From Erythrocercus mccallii (lineage: Eukaryota > Chordata > Aves > Passeriformes > Dicruridae), in assembly GCA_013397435.1 (NCBI GenBank), contig VZRG01000523.1:163976-227975 (forward strand): a DNA stretch of 64,000 nucleotides, written 5' to 3'. Below, one piece after another: positions 36,563 through 50,231 of this stretch. How positions within the stretch are numbered: position 1 is the first letter of the stretch; the number at the start of each line of letters is the position of its first letter. Both the position numbers and the translations under genes were made by a program. The notes under the pieces are model-generated. The model did not search any database. It had not been told where the DNA came from and saw only the letters and a list, made by a program, of their open reading frames with translations.

Positions 36563-37050
36563 GAATATGGAATATGGAATGGGTGATACGGAATATGGAA
36601 ATATGGACTAGGAAATATGGAACATGGAATATGGAAATACAGAATATGGGTCATGAAGTATGAAATATGGAATATCGAATGTGGAGCATGGAATATGGAA
36701 GGGGGAATGGGTGATATGGAATATGGAAATATCGACTAGGAAACATGGAACATGGAACATGGAACATGGAATATGGAACATGGAACATGGAATGGGTAAT
36801 ATGGCATATGGAAATATGGAAATATGGAAATATGAAATATGGAATGTGGAATAGGAAATATGGAACATGGGGTATGGAATAGGAAATATGGAACATGAAT
36901 ACAGAATATGGAATACAGAATAAGAAATATGGACTAGGACATATGAAATATGAAATATGGAATAGGTAATATGGCATATGGAAATATGGAATAGGAAATA
37001 TGGAATATGGAATAGGAAATACGGAATGTGAAATAGGAAATCTAGAACGT
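36563..37050. repeat. Satellite-like array based on GGAATAT
   Basis: Nearly 490 bp consist of variants of the heptamer GGAATAT with inserted A, ATGG or TAGG. Blocks recur in a higher order. A segment beginning GGGTGATACGGAATATGG at 36581 recurs with few changes at 36709 (128 bp on), and GGTAATATGGCATATGGAAA at about 36794 recurs at about 36964 (170 bp on). The strands are strongly asymmetric: purine-rich on +, pyrimidine-rich on minus. Because the unit is not a multiple of three, minus-strand frames (36608-37120 and 36651-36977) read as repeats of the type HIPYSIF; these are not genes. The motif recalls GGAAT-type simple satellites of other vertebrates, by analogy only. Confidence 0.93.
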
Positions 37051-38273
37051 AGAAAGCTTCTAGACCACTGGCTGGAGGCTTCTCTCCACCTTTCTCATCA
37101 AGTTCTGGTCTACCACACACAGAGATTGAGAAAGTGAATCCAAACCTTAGGTTTCAAGACAGACAAAAATGAAAAAGCTTTTGCCTTCCACCATTTTCTG
37201 ATTGAATCTCAATTAGTTTTCAATCAAAAACTTGATCACGTTCATTCTTAAGCAGTGCACGTGTTGAGAATTCCTGTCATTTCCTTTCAGGTGTAGCACA
37301 GCAGCTTTTCTGTTCCCCTGAGTTCAACAATATCTCTCTGTGTGTCCTCCCACTGCCTCAGCCCTTCCTGATGGGAAGACAGCTGGATTGGCGCAGGTTG
37401 TGTTTTGTTTCTCCAGTTTCATGTTAGATCTGACAGGAGGAACAACTGTACACTTGTCATCCCATTATAGACACTGCCTCCTTTTATCACCAGGCCCAGA
37501 TGCTTTTCATTAGATTTTGTTTCTCCTACAGCTTTGATCTCCTTTACAAAAGACAGACTGCTCCACCATACAAGAACGTGAAAAAAAAAATCCTGGAAAA
37601 GTGCCTCCAAAATATTGTATCTTCCTCCCCAACTTTTATGTTTCCTTTTCTTTCTGTGCTTTGCCATAGGGCTCCTCATAAAATATCTGGACAAAAAGTC
37701 AACATTTTCAAATTAATTTCCCACACTGAAAAGTCCTTTTTCCTCAGACAACCCCGGGGCACTAATAGCATCTTTTTATGTATTCCTGCTTGTCTTCCCT
37801 TCCATCCATTAAATGTCTAGATCAAGGGTTCTTGGACTCAGCATGCACAATCTTATCATGCTGTTTTCTTAATTTAAATGCTTGTCTTCACTCCACAGAG
37901 TCTAATACTTCATCTGTTCATTGCAGGTCTCCTTAATTCACTGAGGTGATTAAACATTTAAAAATATATATATATATTAATTATTCACGAGAGTCAGTTG
38001 TGTGTCCCCTGCCCCGATTCCTGCTCTCCAGAAATACAAACAGTCAGTGTGGTTGATTAGTACAAGCACAAAGGCAGATTCCTCTCCTCTTCTACCTGCA
38101 CCAGAATCACTCTCTTCCACCTTTCACTGGGCATAGCCAAATATTGCTGCACTTCTGCACTGGTGTCCCCGTGGAAAATGTCCCTTCCCCACTGCCCAGG
38201 AGCTGAGCCAATGTTGTCACCCCAGGCAGCCAATGCTGAGTCCTGAGCATGGTGACACTGCTGAGTGCTGAGC
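37051..38273. other. Noncoding stretch up to the second gap
   Basis: No gene recognised. It contains a short (TA)n run at about 37962-37978. At its right end a 15-base block, TGCTGAGTCCTGAGC (38234-38248), recurs as TGCTGAGTGCTGAGC (38259-38273), suggesting that a 25-bp tandem repeat runs into the gap. Confidence 0.5.
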
Positions 38274-38593
38274 NNNNNNNNNNNNNNNNNNNNNNNNNNN
38301 NNNNNNNNNNNNNNNNNNNNNNNNNNNNNNNNNNNNNNNNNNNNNNNNNNNNNNNNNNNNNNNNNNNNNNNNNNNNNNNNNNNNNNNNNNNNNNNNNNNN
38401 NNNNNNNNNNNNNNNNNNNNNNNNNNNNNNNNNNNNNNNNNNNNNNNNNNNNNNNNNNNNNNNNNNNNNNNNNNNNNNNNNNNNNNNNNNNNNNNNNNNN
38501 NNNNNNNNNNNNNNNNNNNNNNNNNNNNNNNNNNNNNNNNNNNNNNNNNNNNNNNNNNNNNNNNNNNNNNNNNNNNNNNNNNNNNNNNNNNNN
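38274..38593. other. Assembly gap (320 N)
   Basis: All bases are N. The left edge ends in a 25-bp tandem repeat, so the missing part is probably more of a GC-rich minisatellite. The open frames of 181-266 codons that span the gap are made of unknown residues and carry no weight. Confidence 0.99.
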
Positions 38594-41082
38594 GTCCCAG
38601 GATGGAGCTGGGACAGCTCTGTGGACACCATTTCTCCCACAGCCAGATGTGGCAGGAGCAGTGGCCCCTCCAAGAGCAGGGGAGTCATTCCTGAGCTGCC
38701 CCAGACTGGCAGCGCTGCCAAAACCTGCGATTTACCATCCCTTAAAATCTGCTGTCCTGTCACCCAAACACAGCCTGGCTTTGGCTTCAGGGACACTTTC
38801 ACTGGCTTAAAAACCACTGCCTCACTCCCAGAATATGAGGAGATGGGAGAACTGAGGACCACAGCACCAAAGGTAATTCTAACCCAGCAACCCCCACAGT
38901 TTATCATCCACTTCCAGCACAGTTATATTCAAGAAAATTTCAGCAAAATCAGTGGAGCTCAATTTCACTCAGTCACGTTGCTGAAAGGTGCAATCTGAGG
39001 AATGTTTCTGAAGGTGGGTCTGGATGGGCAGACCTGTTTTCTGACATAACTGAATGCATCATCAGACTGGATGCCTGCAATACAGCTCCAGCAGAAATCA
39101 AAGGGAGTTCTGTCTTCAATGAAAGGATATTTCCCCCTCAAGCCTTCAGCAGTGCTTTGTAAATGATGAGACATCTGAGCAGCTGTTCAGCTGCTACAGC
39201 TCTGGTCATCAACCAGATAATGAAAGAGGGGGCAGTTTGATGCTCTTATCCTTTTCATTTCAGAGGTCTGCAGTTCTGGGGCCTGCTTTGGAACAATACA
39301 CAAACTAAGTTACGAGCCATACACGCTCCCTTTGGGGAAGTGGCCTCATTTCCTCAGCAGAGGGAAAAGCAGAGGTAGCAGAGGAGAGCAGCATTCCTGG
39401 AGATTTCCAAGGCCCTACAGGAGACACCGTTCATGCCTTCAAAATTCCTCTTATCCCAGAACTGACTCCTGCAGTCCAGCCAGGTAACTTTGAATCCAAC
39501 TTTAGTAATTGAAAATATTCTATCTTCCTCCTACAAAAGGGGCTATGAAAAGCTTTACCTTAAGATAAAAAACTTTAAATCATTATATATCTGAGATTCC
39601 ATCTCAGTGGGGTTTTTTTCTTAATGAAAATATTTATTTCCAGGAGAAACAGTTTAAAAATATATTCTTGCACTTCTAAAAGATTTCTATTTTTTCTTCT
39701 TTTTTTTCAGTAAAAGATCATGACATCAGTTTAAGAAGCTAGATAGAAAATAATTTCCTTTGTACTAACATTTCTTTTATTGTTTCTTTGAAGCCCAGGT
39801 CAAGGTTTCAAGTTGCCCTTTACAGGCAGTCAGTCTCAAACAGCCACTTGGCAGAATTTGTAGTGATGTGCTCCCTCACCCTGTTCCACGATTTTTCTGG
39901 GATGGACACTCATCAGGACCACTGCACACTACAGAACTTTCCATTAATGTTAAATTAGCCTTTCCAGTGAAGTTCCAGGCACTGCTACTGAACACTGATG
40001 TCATGTTTAAATAAGTCCTGTATTAAAGCAGCAAGGGGCTTTGGACTATTTCTAGACTTTGAGGTATTTTCATACTGCAGCTGCACTGTGAACACCTAAT
40101 TAATATTTCTCTTCTGCTGCCATCCTCTCTGCTTTCTCCTCACCCCTTCCTGCTGCTGTAATTCCTTCTCAGCTGCTATCCCACCCAGCTCCCTCTGATT
40201 TGGAGCCACCCCCTGAGAGAGGCAAGCTTTAAAAGCGGGGCTTGTCTTTATTTTCATCAAGAGAGATCACAGCTGTGAGTTTCAGTACCCACAGAAGCTT
40301 TTAACCATGACTTTTTATTAGAACTGCTAAATTGGGAGTAATAAAACCTCCCAATTTAATAGTTTCATAAAAAGAGGAAGCTAAAAGCCAGCATGGCTGT
40401 GGAGGAGCAGCAATGAGACTGGAGGTGCCAAATGTTTGGGTTTTAAATGGCTTGGCTTTCTCCTGTCTTTTATGGTTCTCCAGAAAGGCTTTCCAGTGAG
40501 CTGCTCTGGGCACAGCCAGGTTTCGCTCATGAGTGGAGAATGTGGCTGAGTACTCTGCATCCAGATAGACACTGGGCTACCCTGGGATGCTCTGTGACTA
40601 CACAGGGGTGGCTTTTGCACAGAAATTGGGGGGAAAAGTCCTGGCTAGGTTTTCTGAAGCATTCTGCAGGCAGATCTGGGGCCACGTTCCTTGAAATAGC
40701 AACGATTCATCTACAAACATGGTTTTCTGCCTATTTGTAGGAAAAATGTTTCAAATCTGACCCTTATTTCTTGTAAGAAATTTGAGGTTGTTTTCCAGAA
40801 ACAAGGCAGGCTTCCAAAGTTGGTTTGGAGCAGCAAGGGGTAACCATGAAAATTCATGAGAGTGCAGCTGGAAGCTTCTGCCCAAGTAGCCAAAAGCAAT
40901 CCTGATGTCACCAAAGTCACATAAAAAGGCCACACTACCAGACCCCACTATCGCCACATCTCACCAAACTGCTGCCGGGTAGTGAATTGTGCTTTCATTA
41001 TTCTGTAACACCAGAAATGTTACAGGAGTTCAGTTTTATTTCCAATGTCAGAATTCAAACTGTACTAGAATCAGTAATCCCA

Positions 41083-41188
41083 GCATAAAACCCACAAGAA
41101 ACAAACACAAAACAAAAAACCCAAACAAACAAATAATCACAAAACACCAAAAACCCACCAACCAAAAACCAAACAACAAAAAAAGCTG
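41083..41188. repeat. A/C-rich low-complexity tract
   Basis: A-runs alternate with C, CC and CCC, with almost no G until a final AGC. It is similar to the tracts at 16681 and 34016 and in the same orientation. Not coding. Confidence 0.85.
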
Positions 41189-42110
41189 AAAAACCACTCT
41201 TCAACCCCTTCCTTTTTTTTTTTTAATAAAGCTCATGAGTCAGGTTTGTGGTCCATGTAAGCCCTAATATTGCAAGCATTAAACAATAACGTAAACGTAA
41301 ATTTTGAGATCTGGTTTCATCAGAAGTCACAGCTACACATGCTAACTTCAGAAGGATTAGCAAAGACCCAAGGAAAACCTAATCTAAATGACAAAACAAG
41401 TTTCTATATAAAATGAACAGACAACTCAGCAACATTTGTCTAAATAAGGACAATTCATCTCTTATTCTTGGGAATAAAGGAAGGGTAGGCTTTGGCTGGA
41501 TTGTGCCAGCTGTCTCTGTCAGTACTAGAGAGTGCTCTCAGTACACAATCTCTACTTTAAAAAGATGCTTTAAATGCTACTTGTAATTATTTCCAAATGC
41601 TAAAGCCAGGTTTTCTAGACTTCAGACAGATGCTGTTCCTCATACTATGAACAATAATGGGAGTTTTTGACCTTCCAAAGGTCCAGATGAAACAGTCCTA
41701 AAATGTTCTAGAGGATTTTTAGGGGTTTATTAGCTGACTATATTAAAAAGTGCTGATTGCTGTTCCCACAGCAAAAGTGAACAGGCAGGAATTATTCTGA
41801 GCTCTCTGTGAGGCACCATCGGCACATCAAAACAACAATTGCCACCAGAAACTTATGGGAAACTGTCAGGGGAGAAGGGGATTTTTGAGGAAGACTAAAC
41901 CAAATGCACACACCTTGCCTCAGCCCCGAGGGTCAGGGAGATCTGAGAGCAGAGGAATGAAAGGATGCAAAGCCTCAGCTCTGCTGCTGCCAGAGTTGGC
42001 AAATTCTCCTTCAGGGAATGAGCAGCTCGGCTGTGGTTACTGCTCCCAGGCACACTTTCTGCTGTAATTGTCAGAATCCTGCAGGCCTCTGCTCCCAGCA
42101 CTCCCCAAAC

Positions 42111-42153
42111 ATGTATGTGTGTGTATATATATATATGTGTGTATGTATGTATA
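42111..42153. repeat. TG/TA compound microsatellite
   Basis: ATGTATGTGTGTGTATATAT passes into TATATGTGTGTATGTATGTA. Alternating purine-pyrimidine sequence of this kind can adopt Z-DNA or extrude, and is usually polymorphic in length. Confidence 0.9.
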
Positions 42154-42853
42154 TTTCTGTCACTGCTACACAGGAGCATTCCCATCCAACCCCACTCTGA
42201 AAGCATTTGTTTTACCCATTTTAGTATTTGTCACTTGAGAAGTTTCTCTTCCCTCCTCTTCTAGCAACTGCTTGTCAGATCCCCCATCAGTCCCTAAGCT
42301 TGGCAATTCCCCCTTGGGTGGCATCTCCTTGGGCAAGGAAGGCAGGCTGGATTCCAAAACTTGCCACCTGCATTTAGCAATTCCTGTGAAAACAGAGCAG
42401 GATCAACTGCTGCAACGAAGGAGGGAGGCCAGACCGGTGGAATTTTGGGGCTTACAGTTACTGAAAGAAGAAAATAGAATCAGTAACAGTTCTCGTATTT
42501 GTTCCACTGAGTTCCTTTCAAATCCACGTAAAAGGGCATTACCCTGTTTCTTCTGAATTTTATAAAGCCTGATTTTTGAAAAGACTACAGTTGTTAAAGT
42601 TATTTTACACAAATTCCCTAGTCACAGATATTTGATGTGTTTCAAGAAATTCTGGCATTTTTCTTTTGATGGGTTTTGGTGTTCTTTGCTTGCTTCTGGG
42701 AAATCTTTGCATAAATACTTCGGATTAGAGGATGAAATTTTTTCATAGCACAAAGGATAAAAGTTAAAGTTCTCTTACAGTAGCAGATAAAAATGGTTGG
42801 GGATTATATAAAGAAATATTACTTTGTTGAAACAGTTTTAATAAATTTTCATG

Positions 42854-42887
42854 AAAATTTTATCAGAAAAAAAATTTTATCAGAAAA
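42854..42887. repeat. Perfect 17-bp tandem duplication
   Basis: AAAATTTTATCAGAAAA occurs twice, head to tail, with no difference. The lack of divergence suggests a recent slippage event, or possibly an assembly duplication. Confidence 0.85.
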
Positions 42888-45800
42888 GGCTTCTGAGGTT
42901 CACAACTAAATTCAAACCTGCAGAAAGCTGTGCTATGATCCCCAAATGACCAACTTAACCTTAGATTTATAGCTAATGAGAAATCTCCCAAGGGAAAGGA
43001 AATCCATAATCTCTGGGTGAAGGCACTCCCTGTGGCCCAGGCTCTGAGGTTCTGACCCTTGCTCTCCCTGAGACAGACAATGGGAACCTTCCAGATTGCA
43101 AGAGCTCTCTGCCTAAAACAGGAATGGCAGCCTCATCTTCAGTGTTTTGGAGCTTTTCCCTTGCATCACGTAATAGAAAACGCTTTCAAGTTTTAAAATA
43201 GTTTCAAATGGGAGTGAAGAATTTTTTAAATATCTAAAAATATTTTCTGAAGTAGGTTTTTTTTGTGATTTCTAGAGCTGGTCAGCTGAAATTCTTCCAA
43301 CCGCTCTTGTCCATAGACACACACACTCCATACCCAGGTTCCTTTCCTCAATTCTCCTCATTCACATGATGATTTATTTTCCAGTTCTCAGTTTCTGATG
43401 CAGCCTGGCTTGACTCCCAAAAGGCTGTTGTTTCCTACTATACACATTCTCAAAGTTTTCTCCATGGCCTGTAGTAAAGGACAACTGCTGGATTTCCATC
43501 TGTAAAATTTTGCAATCCTGGCAAGACCATTTAATTGATTTGTGATCATGAAGGAAATGTCAGGTGGATCTGTCTGGAGGAGAAAAAAATTCCTGGTGCT
43601 GCAAAAATGTACAAGATAGAAACACCAGGGACTGGCAATTCCACGTCAATAAATTCCAAGATCACCTAGAAGGGACAGCAGATAACTAAAGAGCATAACT
43701 GCACCATGGGCAACCTGATGTCAATTAAGCTTTCCATCTTAAAACTGTTGACATTAAAAGGAGAATGAAAAATCTGCTATTTAAAATTGCACTTTTGAGG
43801 AATTTTTAAGATCCAACCATGAGCTTTCCAAAAGGCCTGATTTTCCACCTCTGATCTCTGTTATTTACAGCTTGGGCATTTTATTTATACACAGCTACAA
43901 CTCTCCCTGCTCCTTCCCCCAGAGGAGTGCCTAATATTTAAAACATGCATTAAAGGGCTGCTGATACAATGCTAAATCTATTTCTGTCCTTGTAAATACT
44001 GCTTTGCTCAGGGGAGCTGAAGCGTTTTGGAATCCAACTTTATTTGGCATTCCTATTTTGGAACAAGGATTGCCAAATGCCAGGCATAACATGTGAGCAG
44101 AGCAGGAGCTCCCTCCCAGGATGACACTGGGGAGGATTCTCTCCGGGCATTGTCCTTCAGGAACAATCCCTGCTGCTACCACTGCCTCTCAAAGGCAGCA
44201 CAAAGTGCTCCTGGGGAGGGAGAGACCCCTCACTCCTCCTAGAGCATCTCCAGTGCCTTGCACAGCAAGGAAGCTCCAGAGCGGTAGCTTGGTGATAAAG
44301 GTGGATGTATTTTATGGAAACTTTACATCCTTCTGTTGTGCCATGAGCAAGAAAACTGCTGCTGCTGATCATTCTTTTCCTTCTGTGTCTTGTGGTACCT
44401 GCCAAAAAGCAGGTGAGCTCTGAGCGAGCTCCCCAGGCTTCTTGGCTTTCACAGCTACCATGACACATCCTCCAGGCTGCTCCCCACAGATGATCAGACT
44501 CAAAGCCTCTACTGGCTCACTCTTCCTCTCAGAGTTTTCCAAACTGGTTTTTCATCTGCTCCTACATATTTTTCTGAACGTTCCCATTCATACTAAATAT
44601 TGCCAGACACAAAAAAGTATTTGAAATGAAACAGCATGTGCAAATGCATGAACGCATATTTTTAGCAGACTGCTTCTGTTTTTTCCATGTAAATAACCAA
44701 TCAAAAAATTCAGGAAGAAAATTTAAATGCTGTTAGTTGATTAAATAGAAAGAGAATATGATAACAGAAAAAGCTATTAGTGCTGTGGGAATGATCTTGA
44801 GGAACTGAAGAAAAGGTCTGAAATATACAGGTGCAAGTCACTAAGGATAAATGCAAAGCACTGCAGTGAGGACTAATCCCCTCCAAAACCAACAGAAAAC
44901 CCCAACAAACAACAAAGATACAAGAAAAATCCCCACAAAACACGATGAAGAAGAAATGCAAGAAGCACCAATTTTCCACATAAAGATACCACAGTTTGAT
45001 AGATCACAAATTGAAATCAGCATTATCAGATCACTGCTGCATACCAAACTAACACAAAGTGTCATTAAGATACAGAAGCCATCCCAGTGTCCAGCCTAGC
45101 AGTGGCTCTGTTGGAGTGGATCACCTGAGCACTGCACTGAAGGTTCACATCCACCACAGACTGCCTGTAGGAGAACAAGAACAATGACCCAAGATCCAAC
45201 ATGATGTCACAAAATCCTAATTCTATTGAAATTCCTGAGGAAAGGACTGAAATAGGATTGTGTGTCCTTTAAAAACTCATGTCTGTGGTTCTGAGTCTAA
45301 ATCTATATGTACACAATACAGAGGGGAAGGGAAGGAGTTAATAAATTGTTTATCTTCTGTGGGCAAAAGAAAAAGTACTGCTCAGCATTCAGCAGGAGCT
45401 ATTTGGGCAAGGCACTAGGAAAACTCGTGTGGTGAGGACAGTGGAGAGCTGTGATACATTGCTTTAGCACTGAAGGCTTTTGGAGAACACATTACAGGAA
45501 CATTTATCAGGAAAAGCTTGGTAGAAGTTATTTCGCCTTGTGAAAAAGTATAAACTAGATGGTGTCTTGGGGTTTTTTCAAGACAAACCTTCCCCTTAAT
45601 TTGTTTTCCAAAGCTGTCTATTTGTCTGCAAATTTCACCATTTACTCCCCTCTGAGTTAGTCAGATTCATTTGTATTTTCTTCTTCACTTAAATCTTCTC
45701 TCAAAGCCCCGTGCCATGGTCACCCATCTTCATGGCTGACTAGAAAGCTGTCTGGACACTGTAAATATTTGCCCTCCTCCAAGACAGAGCCCAGCACCTT

Positions 45801-48800
45801 CACAGGAATCCCAGCCTTGCAGCACAAGGGGAAGAAGTTGTGACTGGAAAACCAATCAGGTGGAAACCTTCGTGAGACTGGATGCTGCACTTATTTCCTT
45901 GGAGTGTTAGCACAGCCATAATTCACAGCTGTGCTCATGGAGCTGTGGAAAACTTCTCAACTGCTTGCAGGGTTTCATTACAGAACTGCAACCACACAAA
46001 ATTAATCAAATGTTTCAGCAGCCCAGAATGGTTTAGTATTAAGATTTGCTAATTAAATCTGGAGCGGGGGGGAAGTAGATAAAAGAAAATATTCTTTTGG
46101 GTAGGAATTAACCAAAATGTGACCTGATGCGTAACCACTTCAACCACCAGAACCTCTGTGTTTTATTAGCAAAATGTTTTAGAAATAGGGTTGAACTAGA
46201 AACTGGAACACAAATATCTAATCTGAGAGGAGCTGGGATATAGAAATGAAATTGTATTTTCATTTTACAGCTGAAGCCTCTCTGTATTATATCAAGCTAT
46301 GGGCCAAATATATGAGTTTTGCCAATTTTCCTACTTACATCCCATATAAACAGACAAATAAACAATATATTTAAAATCACCATTTTCTAGCTACTCTATT
46401 TCTTCCATATTATTTGTTTTCGGCCAGATTTCCTGGGCAACTTCCACTGGGGTAGTTTTCAGGCCTTACATTTTAATTTGCATTTTCCCCAGTCAACACA
46501 GACCCTCTTTAACAAGCCAGGCACCCCAAATGCCAACTTGGCCATTCATTTATTGAGAGAACTGGAGGAACCTCAGCTCTCTGCTCACCTTCCTGATGTA
46601 CCCAGTGAAAGAGCTGGCTCTGAATACAGAATCTCCTGAGATTTCCAGGTTTCGCTGCCATACAAATAACCCACGACAGCCCAAATCCACCAATCATGCA
46701 CTCCTGCAGGAGCAAGTTGGAGTCATAAATCCTCTTCCCTTTTGCTCAGAAAGTTTGACTGTACTCTGTCCCATCCATCACATGCTGTCTGCTGCATTCA
46801 AGGGCACTTTCCAAGTGGGCATTTTAAAGTAGACCAAGGAACTCTTGGACAATATGATAGAGGTGAATTAATCAACTGCACAGTAACATTCAGAGAGTAT
46901 GAGGTTTGGGAGTGTTCTAAACATTAATATAAGGAAGGTTATTTAGAACAAATAAAGGTGTAAATTATATCAACCTCCAAGCCTGGGTTTTGTTCTAATC
47001 CGGATAATCAGCGTGGTAACAGTACATGAAATTTGGAATTAATAGATAGAGGGAAAATGATGAATCCCCTGTTGTAAAGTGCATTTGATCTGCATTTATA
47101 ACTTCTGCTCTGAGGAGCTGGGCATATGCAGAAGCACAGAAGCATCCAGTGAGTGCAATCTGGGGTTGTGGTGTTGTGACACAAGAAGATTCAGATTCAC
47201 AACATTCTTCAGAATAATCCAGCTGTGCCAGGAATTAGATTGGACCCATTATTGGACTGTAGGATTTGTGCTTCACAGGCTGCTCTGTGACACTCAGGAC
47301 ACTCAGCTGGGCCTCTGTCCTTGTGGCCAACTACAGCATTTTCAGACACCTGCACTTTTCCACCCAGGGAGTTCTCTCACAATAATCCAAGTGACCTCCT
47401 AAACTTCACCCAAATTCAGTTCTCAGTGCAAAGAACACCTTGGCCAATCTGTGAAATGAAGGTGTGGCTTCCCCACATCCAAGTGCCTGACAGGGATTCC
47501 CTCAGAATCTAAAACAAACATCCCTGAAACCTTGGATAAGCCTTGCTGTGCAGGGGAAGGCAGAGACCTTCTTCCCTGGCAGGACATAAAAGCTGTACTT
47601 ATATGATTCTTTGTGTCTGCCAGATTTTCAGGGTAGAGCTGGCATTCTAGAAGCAAAAAAACCCAAAAACCCCTATTCATCTTCTACCTGAGTTATTCAA
47701 TGGTCTTTTAAAACAAATTTCAGTGACACTTATTTCAATATAATTTCATTATTTGCATTAAAAAGTCCAAAGCTGCACTAGTTCTCAGTATTACAACAGT
47801 ATTTCATTATAGTTATAACTGTGTATTTTCCAATAACTGATTGTGATTGGCTATTTTTGGCTTTTTTAAATAGAAGTTAATTAAAAAACCAAACAATGTT
47901 TACTTAATTCTCAGATTCTAGAATGAAAAATCATTCAGAGTGAGCAGAGGGAAATTCAAATCATGAAAAGGGTTCACAACCCACAGAACTAACATAAATT
48001 CTGGGAGGCTGGATTAACTGATTCTCTCTTAAATAGAGACATCAAATCTACCTCTTAGTGTTTCTGCTGCAAACATCTAACTCTACTGTCATAAAATAAC
48101 TAATCAGATTTAAAAGGGTTAGGCACAAAATTGTAATAATACAGTGCAAATCAAGTACTTTATTTATTTTATATACTCAAAATAAATTCAATCAATTTAA
48201 ATAACAGCTTTACACCAGACCCCCAACTCTATATGTCATCATTAAAAATCAGAATATCACACATTAACTATTCCTTTAGAGTAAAAGAAACCAATCAGGA
48301 ATTGTGACAACACAGACCTTGATAATAAATGATGCATATGCCTCATTCTGTCATCATTATATTTCTCATTCTGTTGTCATTCTCCATTGAAATTGACTCA
48401 TGAAAATACACTGAAGTTATAGTTAGATGTAATTGGTGCAATTGAACTGTATCAGAATCCTAATTCTGAATTAGTTTTAGAAATAACTCAGACTCGTGCA
48501 GACTCTTGTCTATCTCAGGAGCCAAGCTGTCTGGGCCTGGTAAGGAACCTGCTGCCCAAAGTCAGGAGAGACCTTCAGACCCATTCCAAAGACTGTAACA
48601 CCCATCCCTTCACCCATCACATTATTTGTAATCACATTAGCACACATCCTCCCTCTCACAGGCAAAAGGTCCCACCTGTCTTTCCACTTTCAAGTGCAAA
48701 AGCCTCCCTTGTTCTGTAGTAAAAGTGCCCAGAGAATACCTTGGCAATCAAGGAAGGGAAAGGTGTAGAAGATGCCTTAAAAAAAATCTGTGACAACCAT

Positions 48801-50231
48801 TCTTTCTCTGCTCTTCAAGGCACAATTTTAAGCCCCCACTTAATCAAAACCATTTCCACTTACTCCTCTCACACTAAAAAGAACTGCTGCGTGACTGACC
48901 AATCACATCTCAAACACTAGGATTAAATGGCCATTATCATCCCTAAATCAAATACAAAAAAGTCCGAATAGCAGCACAAAATCGGCTGGGTAGTTATAAA
49001 TAATGAGGAATTGTAACCTTTTTATCCCCTAAGATTTCTTGAGTAGAGAAAGAAGCCAAACTCACAGTCAGTGCTGATGAAAAGCAGAGACAGCAAATTT
49101 TACTGTCTATCAGCTTTTCTTAATGCATTCTCTCTGCTTTAATGATGACACAGATAAATCTCAAGTGCTTCTCTTTGCAGGCAGTGAGTTTGTGCAAGGT
49201 GTAGGGAAGTGACTAAATTAAACCTTTTACCTCAAAGCACACTCCAAGCTCCTCAGTCTGATGCTTTAGCCTAGAAGAGCAAATAATAAATAGGAAAAAG
49301 CACCACACCTGGTTTAATCAGGCACCAGAAATGCATATTGATTTTCCCTAAATGGGGAGGAAAAACCAGTCACTGCATCTATATTTTATATGTTATATAA
49401 TCTGCACCAAAAACCTCTATAAAAGCTCAGCTGGTCAAACATGCTTCTGTTTATTGTAGTTTTTGTCAAAACAATAAGTTTTTGAAGAAAAGGTTTTGCT
49501 ACACTCAGTTTAAGTGTACCCTATTCAACAGTGCAGTCAACTGGAAATTCTTCATCGTAAAGTATTAATATCACTTTTTCCCTAACTGGAGGTAGCAAAA
49601 AATGAAGCTACTATTAAAATAATCTATTTTATTCTTGGTTTCTGTAAAATTAGATCCAATTTAAAATTAGATACATTTAAGAGCTCATTCCAATCAAGCA
49701 CAGATGAATTTTCTTAATTGTCAATTTTCTTTCTTGAAACCCCTATTCAACTCCAAATCAAGTTGCTCCTGCAGCTTCCTATGCCATAATTGCTGAGTTG
49801 CTCAGGCTGATTTACTTATTCTCAGAATACTAATAGAGAGTAAGGAAGTCCTGTGAGGCTCATCCTGTGATTAATCACTGCAGGTGGGTTTCAGTGGCCT
49901 AAATTCGAATTGTAGAGGTCATTAACAGCCGCTAATTGCCCTAAGGCGCCTCACCCAGAATCTCATCCATGTGCCCAGGAGCAGCACAAACTCCAGCCTG
50001 GGCTTTCAATCTCAGTTTAAAGCCATTTGTAGATTCCGGCTTCTTCTCCTGTTCTTTTGGTGTCTTGATCTGACATCAACTCGTTGCTTTGCTTTATTTG
50101 GTGCCATTGATGAGAAAAGCTGTTGGTGCCAGCCCTGTGCTGTCCTTGCTTGGCTCCAGCACTGTGGGACTGTGCCCTGCAGGTACCTCAGGCTCTCCTT
50201 GGCTCCCTGCTGGAATTCCCTTCAGGAATAA

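Larger units (their letters stand above)
38594..50231. other. Single-copy noncoding stretch
   Basis: About 11.6 kb without a recognised gene or transposon. It contains an A/C-rich tract at 41083-41188, a TG/TA microsatellite at 42111-42153, a 17-bp perfect tandem duplication at 42854-42887 and an A/C-rich patch at 44881-44940. Open frames of up to about 107 codons (for example 47079-47402 on the + strand) match nothing I know. Confidence 0.5.

Noticed and set aside
36608..37120. 170-codon repetitive HIPYSIF-type frame, tempting as a repeat protein
   Set aside because: A heptameric DNA repeat without stops reads open in several minus frames. No start context, signal or non-repeat domain supports a gene.
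38107..38998. Frames of 181-266 codons around 38.5 kb
   Set aside because: They span 320 N bases; the known ends show no domain.
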